Of a DNA stretch of 64,000 nucleotides, positions 36,521 to 45,024 are shown in pieces (position 1 is the stretch's first letter; each line of letters opens with the position of its first letter). The stretch is from positions 19,928 through 83,927 of the forward strand of contig CANJQN010000019.1 of NCBI GenBank assembly GCA_947476465.1, in the 5' to 3' direction. This DNA comes from Comamonadaceae bacterium. GTDB taxonomy: Bacteria; Pseudomonadota; Gammaproteobacteria; Burkholderiales; Burkholderiaceae_C. The translations under genes were made by a program, and so were the position numbers. The notes under the pieces are model-generated. The model had not been told where the DNA came from, ran no database searches, and saw nothing but the letters and a program-made list of their open reading frames with translations.

Positions 36521-36545
36521 AGGTCAGGTCAGGTCAGGTCAGGTC
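36521..36545. repeat. Pentanucleotide repeat (AGGTC)5
   Basis: Five exact copies of AGGTC. On the minus strand the stop codon of the ABM-domain gene falls inside it (36536-36534), and the repeat lies 50 bases upstream of the SDR start. Because reading into the GACCT repeat reaches TGA after three units in this frame, changes in copy number would not alter the ABM protein but would change the spacing before the SDR gene. Confidence 0.9.
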
Positions 36546-36851
36546 ATGCCGGGACATCACGTGCACCGTGCGCATGGCGATCAGCGCTCGGGTGTTGTCG
36601 CGGTAGGTGATGACGTGCGGCGCATTGGCGTGTGCATTGAAGGCGTTCATGTCCGCCCAGCATTCGTACACGATGAAGCCGTCTTCCCCCATCGGGGTTT
36701 GCAGGCCGGGCGCGTCCTTCGCATCGATGCTCGCGAAGTATTCGACGCAGCCGGGCTCGGCCTTGACGGCAGGTGTGTTGGCGCGAAGGATCTCGAATAC
36801 CTTGGCGCGCATGCCCGGGTGGGCCTTGTAGAGGGCGAAGACGTGGACCAT
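36534..36851 (-). CDS. ABM-domain (antibiotic biosynthesis monooxygenase-like) small protein
   Basis: 105 residues in the dimeric ferredoxin-like ABM fold: VHVFALYKAHPGMRAKVFEIL at the start, PGCVEYFASIDAKD, and DGFIVYECWADMNAFNAHANA with the family Trp. Such proteins act as heme-free monooxygenases, isomerases or binding proteins. It lies between the CoA-transferase and SDR genes on the same strand. Specific function unknown. Confidence 0.8.
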   Translation of the reverse strand: MVHVFALYKAHPGMRAKVFEILRANTPAVKAEPGCVEYFASIDAKDAPGLQTPMGEDGFIVYECWADMNAFNAHANAPHVITYRDNTRALIAMRTVHVMSRHDLT

Positions 36852-36875
36852 GGTGGCTGCGTTGAAGCTGAGTGG

Positions 36876-37988
36876 CTAACTGGCGCTTTTGGGCCGCAGG
36901 GAAGCAAACACCTCGTCGGTGTGCTCGCCCAGGGCCGGTGGCGGGCGTGAAATGTCGAAGTTGGCGCCGTCGAACAGCACCGGCTGCCGCACAAAGGTCT
37001 GCCGCCGGGGGCCGACGCCGTGGGCGGCGATGCCCCGGTGCGCGACCTGGGGCGAGCTCAGCACCTCGTTGTCGGGGATCACCGGGCCGAAGGCGATGCC
37101 CTTGGCCTCGAGTTCGGCCGCAAGCGCATCGCATGGCCAGGCGGCAACCAACCGGCGTATGTGCGGGTCGATCTCCAGGTTGCGGGCTTCGCGCTCGGTT
37201 TCGTTCAGCTGGCGGTACTGCGGCAGGCCGAGCAGATCGCACAGCGCTTGCCACATCGGGTCTTCGCCGCCCACGCTGAGCGTCAGTTGCCGATCATCCT
37301 GGGTGCGAAACACGCCGTAGGCGGGCTCCAGGGGCGGCAGGTCGCGGATCGGCAAGCCATTGACGGCGGGCACCAGGAAGGGCGTCATCCAGCTGACCAG
37401 CGAATCGAGCATGGAGATATCCAGCGTGCTGCCGCTGGCGCCACGCTCGCGCCCCAGCAAGGCCGCTACCACGCCGAACGCGGCGAACATGCCCGAAGAG
37501 ATGTCGGCCAGCGGCAGCACCGGCACCACTGAGCGCGACTCCTGGCCCACTGGCACCTTGATCATCCCGACGGCGCCCTGGATGCTCAAGTCGTGGCCGA
37601 CCACCGCAGCCAGCGGCCCGGTCTGGCCGAAGGAGGAAATGGACGCATAGACCAGCGAGGGCTTGCGCTGGCGCAAGGTGTCGGCATCGAGCCCCAGGCG
37701 CTTCATCACGCCGGGGCGAAAGCCCTCCATGAACACATCGGCGGTATCCACCAACTCCAGCAGGCGCTGCTTGTCGGCGGGATCCTTGAGGTTGAGAACC
37801 ACCGAACGCTTGTTGCGGTTCATGGAGGAAAACAGGCCCTCGAAGCGGCGGGAGGGGTCGCCGGTGCCCGGCCGCTCGACCAGGATGACGTCGGCGCCCA
37901 GGTCGGCCAGCAGCAAGGTGGCATAGGGGCCGGGGAGTTGTTCGGCCATGCTGAGAACACGAATGCCGGCAAGAGGAGCGGACGACAT
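36876..37988 (-). CDS. Family III CoA-transferase (CaiB/BaiF)
   Basis: 370 residues. It transfers CoA between carboxylates. The family motifs GIRVLSMAEQLPGPYATLLLADLGAD, FMEGFRPGVMKRLGLD and YASISSFGQTGP are present, with the catalytic Asp in GHDLSIQGAVGM (about residue 165). ATG at 37988 follows CAGGAAATT; a frame extending to 38279 would overlap the divergent LysR promoter. It is the first gene of the leftward catabolic operon and is divergent from the LysR gene, a likely control arrangement. Confidence 0.9.
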   Translation of the reverse strand: MSSAPLAGIRVLSMAEQLPGPYATLLLADLGADVILVERPGTGDPSRRFEGLFSSMNRNKRSVVLNLKDPADKQRLLELVDTADVFMEGFRPGVMKRLGLDADTLRQRKPSLVYASISSFGQTGPLAAVVGHDLSIQGAVGMIKVPVGQESRSVVPVLPLADISSGMFAAFGVVAALLGRERGASGSTLDISMLDSLVSWMTPFLVPAVNGLPIRDLPPLEPAYGVFRTQDDRQLTLSVGGEDPMWQALCDLLGLPQYRQLNETEREARNLEIDPHIRRLVAAWPCDALAAELEAKGIAFGPVIPDNEVLSSPQVAHRGIAAHGVGPRRQTFVRQPVLFDGANFDISRPPPALGEHTDEVFASLRPKSAS

Positions 37989-38130
37989 AATTTCCTGATT
38001 TCGCAAAAGTTTTCTTGTGAACGAAACGTCGGCCAGTATAGGGCGGAGCGCCCCGACGGGCAATCCGGGCAGACGCGAGGCAGGGGTTGCTGGCCTGTCT
38101 TGCAGGTGGGAGCCGGTGCTATCCTCGGGC

Positions 38131-39090
38131 ATGCCTTCGAAGCCGGCGCCGATCAGCGCACCGGTGCATTTCGACTTTGTCGACCTGCGTCTGTTCGTCA
38201 ATGTGGCCGAATCCACCAGCCTGACCAGCGGGGCGTCGTCGTCCGCGCTGTCGCTGGCGGCCGCCAGCACCCGAATCAAGAACCTCGAGGCGGCCGTGGG
38301 CGTGCAGTTGCTCTATCGCACCAAGCGCGGCGTCTCGCTCACGCCTGCCGGGGATGCCCTGCTGCAGCACGCGCGGCAGATCCTGTCGCAGGTGCGGCAC
38401 CTGAGCGCCGACCTGCAGCAGTTCTCCAAGGGCGTCAAAGGCCATGTGCGCATCTTCGCCAACACCACGGCGGTGGCGGAGTTCCTGCCGCGCACCTTGG
38501 GTGAATTCCTGGCCGAGCATCCGCCGGTGGATATCGATCTGCGCGAGTACCCCAGCGCCGAGATTGTGCGTGCCGTCCGCGAGGGCAAGACCGACATCGG
38601 CATCGTCGCCGGCCATGTCGGCACCGCCGGCCTGGAGACCCTGCCGTATTTCCGCGACCGGCTGGTGCTGGCGGTGCCCAATGGGCATGCGCTGGCAATG
38701 CGCCGCAGTGTGTCGTTCATTGAGGCCATCCCGTTTGACTTCGTGGGCCTGGGCGCGGGCAGCGCGATGCATTCGTTCATCACCCGCATCGCCCGAGAGC
38801 GCGGCTGGGAACTGCGGCTTCGCATCCACGTGGGCAGCTACGACGCGATGTGCCGGATGATCGCGTCGGGCGTCGGCATCGGCCTGCTGGCCGAATCGGC
38901 CGCGCGCCGGCATGCGCATTCCACCGGAATCAGGCCGCTTCACCTGGTGGACGGCTGGGCGATCCAGCCCCTGAAGATCTGCGTGCGTGACCTGCAGGCG
39001 TTGCCGGGGCTGGCGCGCGAGCTGGTGCAGCGGCTGGTGGCCAACGCCCGCGAGTTCGAAGACGCCGCGACGGCCGACGATTCGCTATAG
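38131..39090 (+). CDS. LysR-family transcriptional regulator
   Basis: 319 residues. The N-terminal winged helix-turn-helix begins at DFVDLRLFVNVAESTSLTSGA and includes AASTRIKNLEAAVGVQLLYRTKRGVSLTPAG. The effector domain follows (GHVRIFANTTAVAEFLPRTLGEFL). I start at ATG 38131 because that gives the usual leader of about 15 residues; 38017 is possible but adds an unconserved stretch. It probably controls the divergent CoA-transferase operon and/or the Bug-SDR pair downstream. The effector is likely a small organic acid. Confidence 0.9.
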   Translation: MPSKPAPISAPVHFDFVDLRLFVNVAESTSLTSGASSSALSLAAASTRIKNLEAAVGVQLLYRTKRGVSLTPAGDALLQHARQILSQVRHLSADLQQFSKGVKGHVRIFANTTAVAEFLPRTLGEFLAEHPPVDIDLREYPSAEIVRAVREGKTDIGIVAGHVGTAGLETLPYFRDRLVLAVPNGHALAMRRSVSFIEAIPFDFVGLGAGSAMHSFITRIARERGWELRLRIHVGSYDAMCRMIASGVGIGLLAESAARRHAHSTGIRPLHLVDGWAIQPLKICVRDLQALPGLARELVQRLVANAREFEDAATADDSL

Positions 39091-39171
39091 CCGAAGACCG
39101 TCTTTCGGGCTTCCTGATTGCCTTGGCGGCGGCTGCGCCCCACCATTGCGGCCACTACAACGGAGACACCT

Positions 39172-40155
39172 ATGCGTACGAGACGAGCAAGCATTGCGGC
39201 AGCCTTCATGGCGGCCGCCCTGGGCACCCTGGGGGCCGTGGGCGTGGCCCATGCCCAGTTTCCCGACAAGCCGATCCGACTGGTGGTGCCATGGCCAGCC
39301 GGCGGCGGCAGCGACGTGGTCGCGCGCGCGGTGGCCGGTCCGCTGGGCGAGCAGCTCAAGCAGTCGGTGGTGATCGACAACCGCCCGGGCGCCAATGGCG
39401 GCATCGGCAGCCTGTCGGTGGCCCGTTCACCAGCCGACGGCTACACCCTGATCTGGGTGACCGCCGACACCCACGCGATGAACCCGCACGTCTATCCCAA
39501 GCTGGGCTATGACCCGCGCACCGATTTCGCTGCTGTGGGCCTGGTGGGTTACTTCCCCTACGCGCTGATCGTGAACTCGGCCTTCCCGGCCAACAGCGTG
39601 GCCGAGTTCACCGCCGAGGCCAAGAAGCGCCCGGGCAAGGTGACCTTCGCGTCCTGGGGTGTGGGCGGCTCGGCCCACATCGCGATGGAAATGTTCCGCG
39701 CTCAGGGCCAGTTCGACGTGCTGCACGTTCCGTACACCGGCGCCGCGCCGGCCATTGCGGCCGTGGCGGGCGGCCAGGTGGATTCGATGATCGTGCCGAT
39801 GTCGGTGGCCGGCCCCCAGGCCGCTGGCGGCAGGGTCAAGATCCTGGGCCTGGCGTCAGGCAAGCGCTTCGCGACCGCGCCGGACCTCAAGACCTTCGGT
39901 GAGCAGGGCGTTCCCGTGGATGCCGGCACCTGGGTCGGCTTCATGGCCCCGGCCGGCACGCCGCCCGCCGTGGTGCAGCGTCTGAACGCCGCCATTGCCG
40001 CCGTGATGAGCAACCCGCAGGTGCGTGAGCAGCTGATCAAGATGAACGTCGACCCGGCGCCGGTGCAGACCGCCGATCAATTCAAGGCCTTCGTCAGCTC
40101 CGAGTACGACCGCTGGGGCAAGGTGATCCGCGGTGCGAACATCCGGGTCGAGTGA
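39172..40155 (+). CDS. Bug-type tripartite tricarboxylate transporter receptor
   Basis: 327-residue periplasmic binding protein. Signal peptide ends AVGVAHA-QF; the mature start FPDKPIRLVVPWPAGGGSDVVARAVA is the Bug signature, with NRPGANGGIGSLSVARSPADGYTL further on. Bug proteins bind carboxylates or other small ligands for TctAB-type transporters. No TctA or TctB gene lies in the window, so it must use a transporter encoded elsewhere or act as a sensor. GTGA overlap with the next SDR gene shows co-translation. Confidence 0.93.
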   Translation: MRTRRASIAAAFMAAALGTLGAVGVAHAQFPDKPIRLVVPWPAGGGSDVVARAVAGPLGEQLKQSVVIDNRPGANGGIGSLSVARSPADGYTLIWVTADTHAMNPHVYPKLGYDPRTDFAAVGLVGYFPYALIVNSAFPANSVAEFTAEAKKRPGKVTFASWGVGGSAHIAMEMFRAQGQFDVLHVPYTGAAPAIAAVAGGQVDSMIVPMSVAGPQAAGGRVKILGLASGKRFATAPDLKTFGEQGVPVDAGTWVGFMAPAGTPPAVVQRLNAAIAAVMSNPQVREQLIKMNVDPAPVQTADQFKAFVSSEYDRWGKVIRGANIRVE

Positions 40156-40934
40156 ATTGGATGGCGGACATGGTGCAAGGGGCTGTGGTGCACGATAGGC
40201 GCGTCGCCCTGATTACCGGCGCCGCCGGTGCGATCGGCGGCGCCACGGCGCACCGGCTCGCGCAAGATGGCTACGCGCTGGCGCTGGCCGACCTGTGGCC
40301 CGCCGGTGAAGGCCCCGCATTGCCCGAGGGGCTGCGGCTGACGCTGGACGTGCGCTCGACCGAGCAGGTGAACGCGGCGGTCGACCAGACACTGGCCGCG
40401 TTCGGCCGCATCGATCTGCTGGTGAACGTGGCGGGCATCACCTCGTTCGGCTCAGCGCAGGATCTGCCCGAGGGCGAGTGGGCACGCGTGCTGGACATCA
40501 ACCTCACAGGAACCTTCCGTTGCTGCCAGGCGGTGGTGCCGGCCATGAAGGCGCAGGGGCGCGGACGCATCGTGAACCTGGGTTCGGTGCTGGGCAAGAA
40601 CGGCGGCAACACCCGCCCGTGGATCGATGCGTCAGAGCAGCGCGCCTCGGGCAACATCGCCTATGGCGTGTCCAAGGCCGGTGTGCACACCATGACGGCC
40701 TACCTGGCCAAGGAGTTGGCCAGCAGCGGTATCACCGTCAACGCGGTGGCGCCGGGGCCGGTGTCCTCCAAGATGACCACCGACCTGCCGCCCACCATCC
40801 GCTCGCTGATTCCGGTGGGCCGCATGGGCCGGCCGGAGGATGTGGCGGCTGTTGTCGCCTTCCTGGCATCGGACGAGGCGGGCTTTGTCACCGGTGAGGT
40901 GATCGACGTCAATGGCGGGATGTGGTGCGATTAG
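40152..40934 (+). CDS. SDR-family oxidoreductase
   Basis: 260 residues: ITGAAGAIGGATAHRLA (cofactor), LVNVAGIT, catalytic Ser in LGSVLGK and YGVSK (Tyr-x3-Lys), ending TGEVIDVNGGMWCD. FabG-like. The GTG at 40152 overlaps the Bug stop (GTGA); ATG at 40161 or 40170 would also serve. Its pairing with a Bug receptor suggests it acts on the imported compound. Confidence 0.85.
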   Translation: MNWMADMVQGAVVHDRRVALITGAAGAIGGATAHRLAQDGYALALADLWPAGEGPALPEGLRLTLDVRSTEQVNAAVDQTLAAFGRIDLLVNVAGITSFGSAQDLPEGEWARVLDINLTGTFRCCQAVVPAMKAQGRGRIVNLGSVLGKNGGNTRPWIDASEQRASGNIAYGVSKAGVHTMTAYLAKELASSGITVNAVAPGPVSSKMTTDLPPTIRSLIPVGRMGRPEDVAAVVAFLASDEAGFVTGEVIDVNGGMWCD

Positions 40935-40970
40935 GACCCACCCCCGAAACGGCTCACTCCGTGTAGCCCT

Positions 40971-41037
40971 CCCCCCCTCAAGGGGGCGCCGCCAGCGGCC
41001 TGGCAAAGCCAGTTCCGCGGCGGCCGCTGGGCCAGGC
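40971..41037. repeat. Structured intergenic repeat between convergent genes
   Basis: CCCCC-TCAA-GGGGG (40973-40986) is followed by a nested hairpin. CCAGCGGCC at 40992-41000 pairs perfectly with GGCCGCTGG at 41022-41030, enclosing TGGC-AAA-GCCA at 41001-41011. It lies between the convergent SDR and hydrolase genes and probably ends transcription in both directions. It looks like a dispersed Comamonadaceae-type element, but that needs a genome search. Confidence 0.65.
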
Positions 41038-41067
41038 CCTTCGGTCGAGCGGCGTCGTGGTGTCGGA

Positions 41068-41952
41068 TCAGGCGCTTGCGTTGAGAAATGGCAGCACCGC
41101 CCGCGCCACAAGCTCAGGCTGACGCCGGAACACGCTGGCGTCGCAGCCCTCCAGCAGCACCTGCTGCGCCCCCGGGATCATCTTGCAGATGACTGGCGCC
41201 TGCGCCGGCATGTCGGCTTCATCGGCCGGCCGCAGCTCGAGCACCTGGGTCGGTGTCTTCATGCCACGCATCGCCGCCGCCAGGTCGAAGTCGAAGATCG
41301 AGGTGTAGGTGGGCACGATGGCGCGCCACCCTAAAAGATGATCGATCACCATCGTCTCGGCGATCTCGACATCATCGGCCAGCGTCTCCTGCGTCCCACC
41401 CTCGGCGCCTGCCAGCAACTGCGGCGGCCACCAGAGTTTTTGCACGTCGGCATGCGCCATCAACCACTGGCGCACGAGGTGAGAGCCGTCGGCGCTGGCG
41501 CCGAAGCGGGGGAAGTAATGGCCGATCAGATGATGGATGGCGGCGTCGCGTTCGGCCTTGTCCACCAACAGGCTGTGCGTATGCCCGGCCAGCACCACGC
41601 GGCCAACCCGGTCGGGCCATTGGGCGGCCATCGCGGCGGCGATCTTGTTGCCGGTGTGCAGGCCCAGCAGGTGTGCCTTGGGCAGTGCCAAGGCGTCTAG
41701 CATCGAGACGACGCTGTGGGCCATGGCCTCGATGGTGGGTGTGCCTGGAACGGGGTCGGAGTTGCCGTAGCCAGGTGTGTCCAGCGCGATCACGCGAAAG
41801 TGCGGCGCCAGCAGCGGAACCAACGGTGCCATGGCGCGCCAGGTGCCCGGCGTGGCATGCATCAGCAGCAAAGGCTCGCCGGTGCCGGCCTCGACGTAAT
41901 GGATGGCACCGCGGTCGGTGTAGGCGTAGGCCGGGCGAAGAAGGGTGGTCAT
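41068..41952 (-). CDS. Alpha/beta hydrolase with His at the nucleophile elbow
   Basis: 294 residues of the alpha/beta hydrolase fold: LLLMHATPGTWRAM (oxyanion region), VIALDTPGYGNSD, and the nucleophile elbow LLGLHTGNKIAAAM. Where the family has Gly-x-Ser-x-Gly, this reads Gly-Leu-His-Thr-Gly, so the catalytic Ser is replaced. No clear C-terminal catalytic His was placed. Start MTTLLRPAYAY at 41952. It is divergent from the TcuA-like gene across a region with an IclR-type operator. Substrate unknown, and activity uncertain. Confidence 0.8.
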   Translation of the reverse strand: MTTLLRPAYAYTDRGAIHYVEAGTGEPLLLMHATPGTWRAMAPLVPLLAPHFRVIALDTPGYGNSDPVPGTPTIEAMAHSVVSMLDALALPKAHLLGLHTGNKIAAAMAAQWPDRVGRVVLAGHTHSLLVDKAERDAAIHHLIGHYFPRFGASADGSHLVRQWLMAHADVQKLWWPPQLLAGAEGGTQETLADDVEIAETMVIDHLLGWRAIVPTYTSIFDFDLAAAMRGMKTPTQVLELRPADEADMPAQAPVICKMIPGAQQVLLEGCDASVFRRQPELVARAVLPFLNASA

Positions 41953-42028
41953 CGTGACGGGGCTTTCGAAACCGTGGGCAAACCCTGATCGGGAAGATTT
42001 TTTCTGGTGCGATAGTGAATCCATTATA

Positions 42029-42051
42029 GGAATGTTGTTCCCATTGTGGAA
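42029..42051. promoter_or_regulatory. IclR-type operator candidate
   Basis: Two overlapping dyads: GGAA-N5-TTCC (42029-42041) and TTCC-N6-GGAA (42038-42051), 27 bases before the TcuA-like start. The second has the same form as the perfect palindrome at 52227-52240. IclR-family proteins commonly bind such AT-centred dyads and an IclR gene lies 2 kb downstream. Confidence 0.5.
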
Positions 42052-42078
42052 TAATCGTGAACCGAAGCGAGATTTCGA

Positions 42079-43545
42079 ATGACTCAACAAACAGATCAGA
42101 CATACGACGTCGTGGTGGTGGGCTGTGGCGTGGCGGGCTTGTCGGCCGCCGTCTCAGCCGCCGAGGCCGGTGCCCGCGTGGCGGTGCTCGAGCGTTCGCC
42201 GCGCGACGAGCGTGGCGGCCAGAGCCGCTACACCGAGGCCTACCTTCGCATGAAGAGCGAGACCGAAGTCACCGACGATTTCGAGACGCACCTGGCCGAG
42301 AACGGCTCGGGTGCCATCAGCCCCGCCCTTATCGAAGAATCGGGCCAGCCGCCGCAAAGCCGCTCGGCGCTGGTCAACACATTGAGCATCGCCGACCCCG
42401 ACGTGATCGAGGCCCTTGCGGCCAATGCCGGCCCCACCATCGCCTGGATGAAGGGGCACGGCGTGCGCTTCGATTTCCTGCCGACGCAGTTCCTCACCAA
42501 GAGCCAACCGCGTCTTTTGCCCGTGGGCGGCGGCCAGGCGCTGGTCGAGGCCCTGGCCGCACGGGCCGAGGCGCTGAACGTGAGTTTTCATTACGAGACC
42601 GCCGCGCAAGCGCTGGTGCGCACCGACGACGGGGCCGTGTGCGGCGTGACGGTCAAGTCCCGCGGCCAGAAGCCGCGCAAGCTGCTGGGCAAGGTCGTGC
42701 TGGCCTGCGGCGGCTTCCAAGGCAGCGCCGAGATGCAGACGCGCTATATCGGCCCGCGCTCGGTCTACCTGCGCCCGATCTGCCGCGGCGGCTACTACAA
42801 CCGCGGCGACGGCATCCGCATGGGCCTGGAGGCGGGCGCCGCCACCTGCGGCGAGTTCGGCAGCTACCACGCCGAGCCGGTCGATCCGCGCTCGGGCATC
42901 TCGGAGCCGGCCCTGTTCATCTTTCCCTATGGCGTGCTGGTCAACAAGGCGGGCCGCCGCTTTGTCGACGAAGCTCCGGGGACGGTGGATGCGTACTATG
43001 AGCGCGTGACCCGCCGCATCTACGAGCAAGATGGCGGCATGGCCTGGGTCATCCTCGATGCGCGCCATATGGAGATCCCCAACTACCGCCTGGGCATTCG
43101 CACGGACCAGCCGCCGATCACGGCAGCCAACGTCGACGAGCTGGCCCGCAAGCTGGAACTGCCGGCCGCGCAGCTGGCCGCCACGCTGGGTGAGTACAAC
43201 CGCGCGTGCGTGCCCGGCACCTGGAAGCCGCTGGAGCTCGATGGCGTGCACACCGAGGGCCTGTCACCGCCCAAGTCGAACTGGGCCTTGCCGCTCGACA
43301 AGGCGCCCTTTCATGCCTACCCCATCATGTCGGCCAACGTGTTCACCTTCGGCGGTCTCAAGACCGACCGGCTGGGCCGGGTCGTCGACACTGAAGGCGA
43401 TCCGATGCCCGGGCTGTACGCCGCTGGCGAGATGACGGGCATGTACTACGGCAACTACACCGGCTCCACGTCGGTGCTGCGCGGCATGGTCTTCGGACGC
43501 ATCGCCGGCGCACACGCCGCAGGCAAGCCCATTCAATCCAACTGA
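42079..43545 (+). CDS. TcuA-like FAD-dependent dehydrogenase (fumarate reductase/succinate dehydrogenase flavoprotein family)
   Basis: 488 residues. FAD site VVVVGCGVAGLSAAVSAAEAGARVAVLER at the N-terminus, RGGQSRYTEAYLRM as in tricarballylate dehydrogenase, GKVVLACGGFQGS, the capping domain with the FGSYHAEPVDPRSG segment, and GLYAAGEMTGMYYGNYTGSTSVLRGMVFGR at the C-terminus. TcuA oxidises tricarballylate to cis-aconitate; the same family contains ketosteroid and other acid dehydrogenases. No TcuB partner is near. First gene of an operon with an isochorismatase-like gene, an IclR regulator and an ICL-like gene. Confidence 0.85.
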   Translation: MTQQTDQTYDVVVVGCGVAGLSAAVSAAEAGARVAVLERSPRDERGGQSRYTEAYLRMKSETEVTDDFETHLAENGSGAISPALIEESGQPPQSRSALVNTLSIADPDVIEALAANAGPTIAWMKGHGVRFDFLPTQFLTKSQPRLLPVGGGQALVEALAARAEALNVSFHYETAAQALVRTDDGAVCGVTVKSRGQKPRKLLGKVVLACGGFQGSAEMQTRYIGPRSVYLRPICRGGYYNRGDGIRMGLEAGAATCGEFGSYHAEPVDPRSGISEPALFIFPYGVLVNKAGRRFVDEAPGTVDAYYERVTRRIYEQDGGMAWVILDARHMEIPNYRLGIRTDQPPITAANVDELARKLELPAAQLAATLGEYNRACVPGTWKPLELDGVHTEGLSPPKSNWALPLDKAPFHAYPIMSANVFTFGGLKTDRLGRVVDTEGDPMPGLYAAGEMTGMYYGNYTGSTSVLRGMVFGRIAGAHAAGKPIQSN

Positions 43546-43571
43546 ACCCACTTAAACCACCGAGAAACCAC

Positions 43572-44156
43572 ATGACTCAAAAAACTGCTCTGCTCCTGCT
43601 CGACCTGCAAAACGAGATGGTCGATCCCAAGGGCAAGGTCGGCGGCGGCGGCCTGGCCAAGGCGGCCGCTGACCGCAACGTGCTGACCAACGCCCGCTAC
43701 GCGCTCGACCGCGCCCGCGCCGCCGGCACGGACGTGGTGCATGTGCGCCTGGGCTTTCGCGCCGACTATCTCGACGCCCTGAGCGTGGCCCCGCGCATCT
43801 CGAAAATGAAGGAGCACGGCGCCGCTGTCCTCGGTACCTGGGGTTGCGAGTTCCCCGAGATCGTCGCTGCGCTGCCCGGCGAGCTGGTGATCACCAAGCA
43901 GTGCGTCAGCCCGTTTTTCAACACCGGCCTTCTGAGCTGGCTGCAGCACCGCGGCATCGAGCGCCTGGTGTTCGGCGGTGTCGCCACCAACCTGGTGGTC
44001 GAGATGACCGCCCGCGTGGCCGATGACGCCGGCTTCGCCCTGACGGTGCTCGAAGACTGCTGCGCCTCGCCCAATCCGGTGTGGCACGCGTTCTCGGTCG
44101 AGAACATCCTGCCGATGTTTGCCACCGTCTCCAACACCAAGGCCGTGTTCGGCTGA
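43572..44156 (+). CDS. Isochorismatase-like hydrolase lacking the usual Cys
   Basis: 194 residues of the isochorismatase/cysteine-hydrolase fold. Asp in LLLLDLQNEMV and Lys in LVITKQCVSPFFNTGL match the catalytic Asp and Lys. The nucleophile region reads VFGGVATNLVVEMTARVADD, with Val where Cys normally follows TN-x. A nearby Cys in TKQCVSPF or EDCCAS does not occupy that place. The protein may be a true non-cysteine member like EntB, or inactive. 26 bases after the TcuA-like gene. Confidence 0.83.
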   Translation: MTQKTALLLLDLQNEMVDPKGKVGGGGLAKAAADRNVLTNARYALDRARAAGTDVVHVRLGFRADYLDALSVAPRISKMKEHGAAVLGTWGCEFPEIVAALPGELVITKQCVSPFFNTGLLSWLQHRGIERLVFGGVATNLVVEMTARVADDAGFALTVLEDCCASPNPVWHAFSVENILPMFATVSNTKAVFG

Positions 44157-44203
44157 AGCGGCTGCGTCGCTGCCAGCATCGCCGCGGCAACCACCCGCAC
44201 TTC

Positions 44204-45004
44204 ATGGACGACGACACTTCACGGCCCGACGGCGATTCGAACCCGCGCTCGCCGCTGCGCACGGTGCAGGTGCTGCATGAGCTGGCGGTGGCCGGCCAGG
44301 GCGTGCCGCTGGCCGTGCTGGCCGTGCGGCTTGCGTTGCCAAAGACCAGCCTGTTTCGCCTGCTGCGCGCCCTGGAGCAGGGCGGCTATGTCACGTCCGT
44401 CAACGGTGTGCATCAGGTCGGTCCGCAGGCGATCAAGCTGGGCGTCGCGCTGGTGCAAAACCGTGAGTTTCCCAACTGCGCGCGGCCGGCCATGGAGACA
44501 CTGGCCGGGCAGTGCAACGAGACCGTGATCCTGGGCACCTTTGACGACAGCCGAACGCAGATCGTCTACGCCGACGTGATCGAGCCGAGCAATCCGCTGC
44601 GCTTTAGCATCAAGTCCGGTCTCACCAAGCCCTTGTACAGCTCGGCCACCGGACAGACGCTGCTGGCGTGGATGCCCCCCGAGCAGCGCGCGCGCTACCT
44701 TCAGACGGTCAAGTTGCAGCGGCTGGCCTGCGGCACCGTGCGGAGCGTGGCCGCGCTCAAGCGGCGCCTCAAGGACGTCCGTGCCACCGGCGTCGCGGTC
44801 AGCGTCGACGGTATGTTCGACGGCGTCTACTCGATCGCCATGCCAGTGTTCGATGCGGCGGGCCAGGTGCCTGCCGGCTTGTCGATTTCCGCGCCCAGCA
44901 CCCGTGGCGAAAAAAACGAGGAGCGCTTTGCCGCCCTGCTCAAGAAGGCCGGCGAGGAAGTCTCCCGCGTGCTGGGTTTTACCGGCACCTACCCACCCCT
45001 CTAA
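44204..45004 (+). CDS. IclR-family transcriptional regulator
   Basis: 266 residues. The winged helix-turn-helix (PLRTVQVLHELAVAGQGVPL and LPKTSLFRLLRALEQGGYV) lies in the first 75 residues; the GAF-like effector domain follows, with YSSATGQTLLAWM and GVYSIAMPVFD typical of IclR. Start at 44204 gives a natural length; the longer frame overlaps the preceding gene. It likely regulates the flanking catabolic genes through TTCC-N6-GGAA sites at 42038 and 52227. Only 20 bases separate it from the ICL-like gene. Confidence 0.9.
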   Translation: MDDDTSRPDGDSNPRSPLRTVQVLHELAVAGQGVPLAVLAVRLALPKTSLFRLLRALEQGGYVTSVNGVHQVGPQAIKLGVALVQNREFPNCARPAMETLAGQCNETVILGTFDDSRTQIVYADVIEPSNPLRFSIKSGLTKPLYSSATGQTLLAWMPPEQRARYLQTVKLQRLACGTVRSVAALKRRLKDVRATGVAVSVDGMFDGVYSIAMPVFDAAGQVPAGLSISAPSTRGEKNEERFAALLKKAGEEVSRVLGFTGTYPPL

Positions 45005-45024
45005 GTTCAACGCTCAATCACGTC

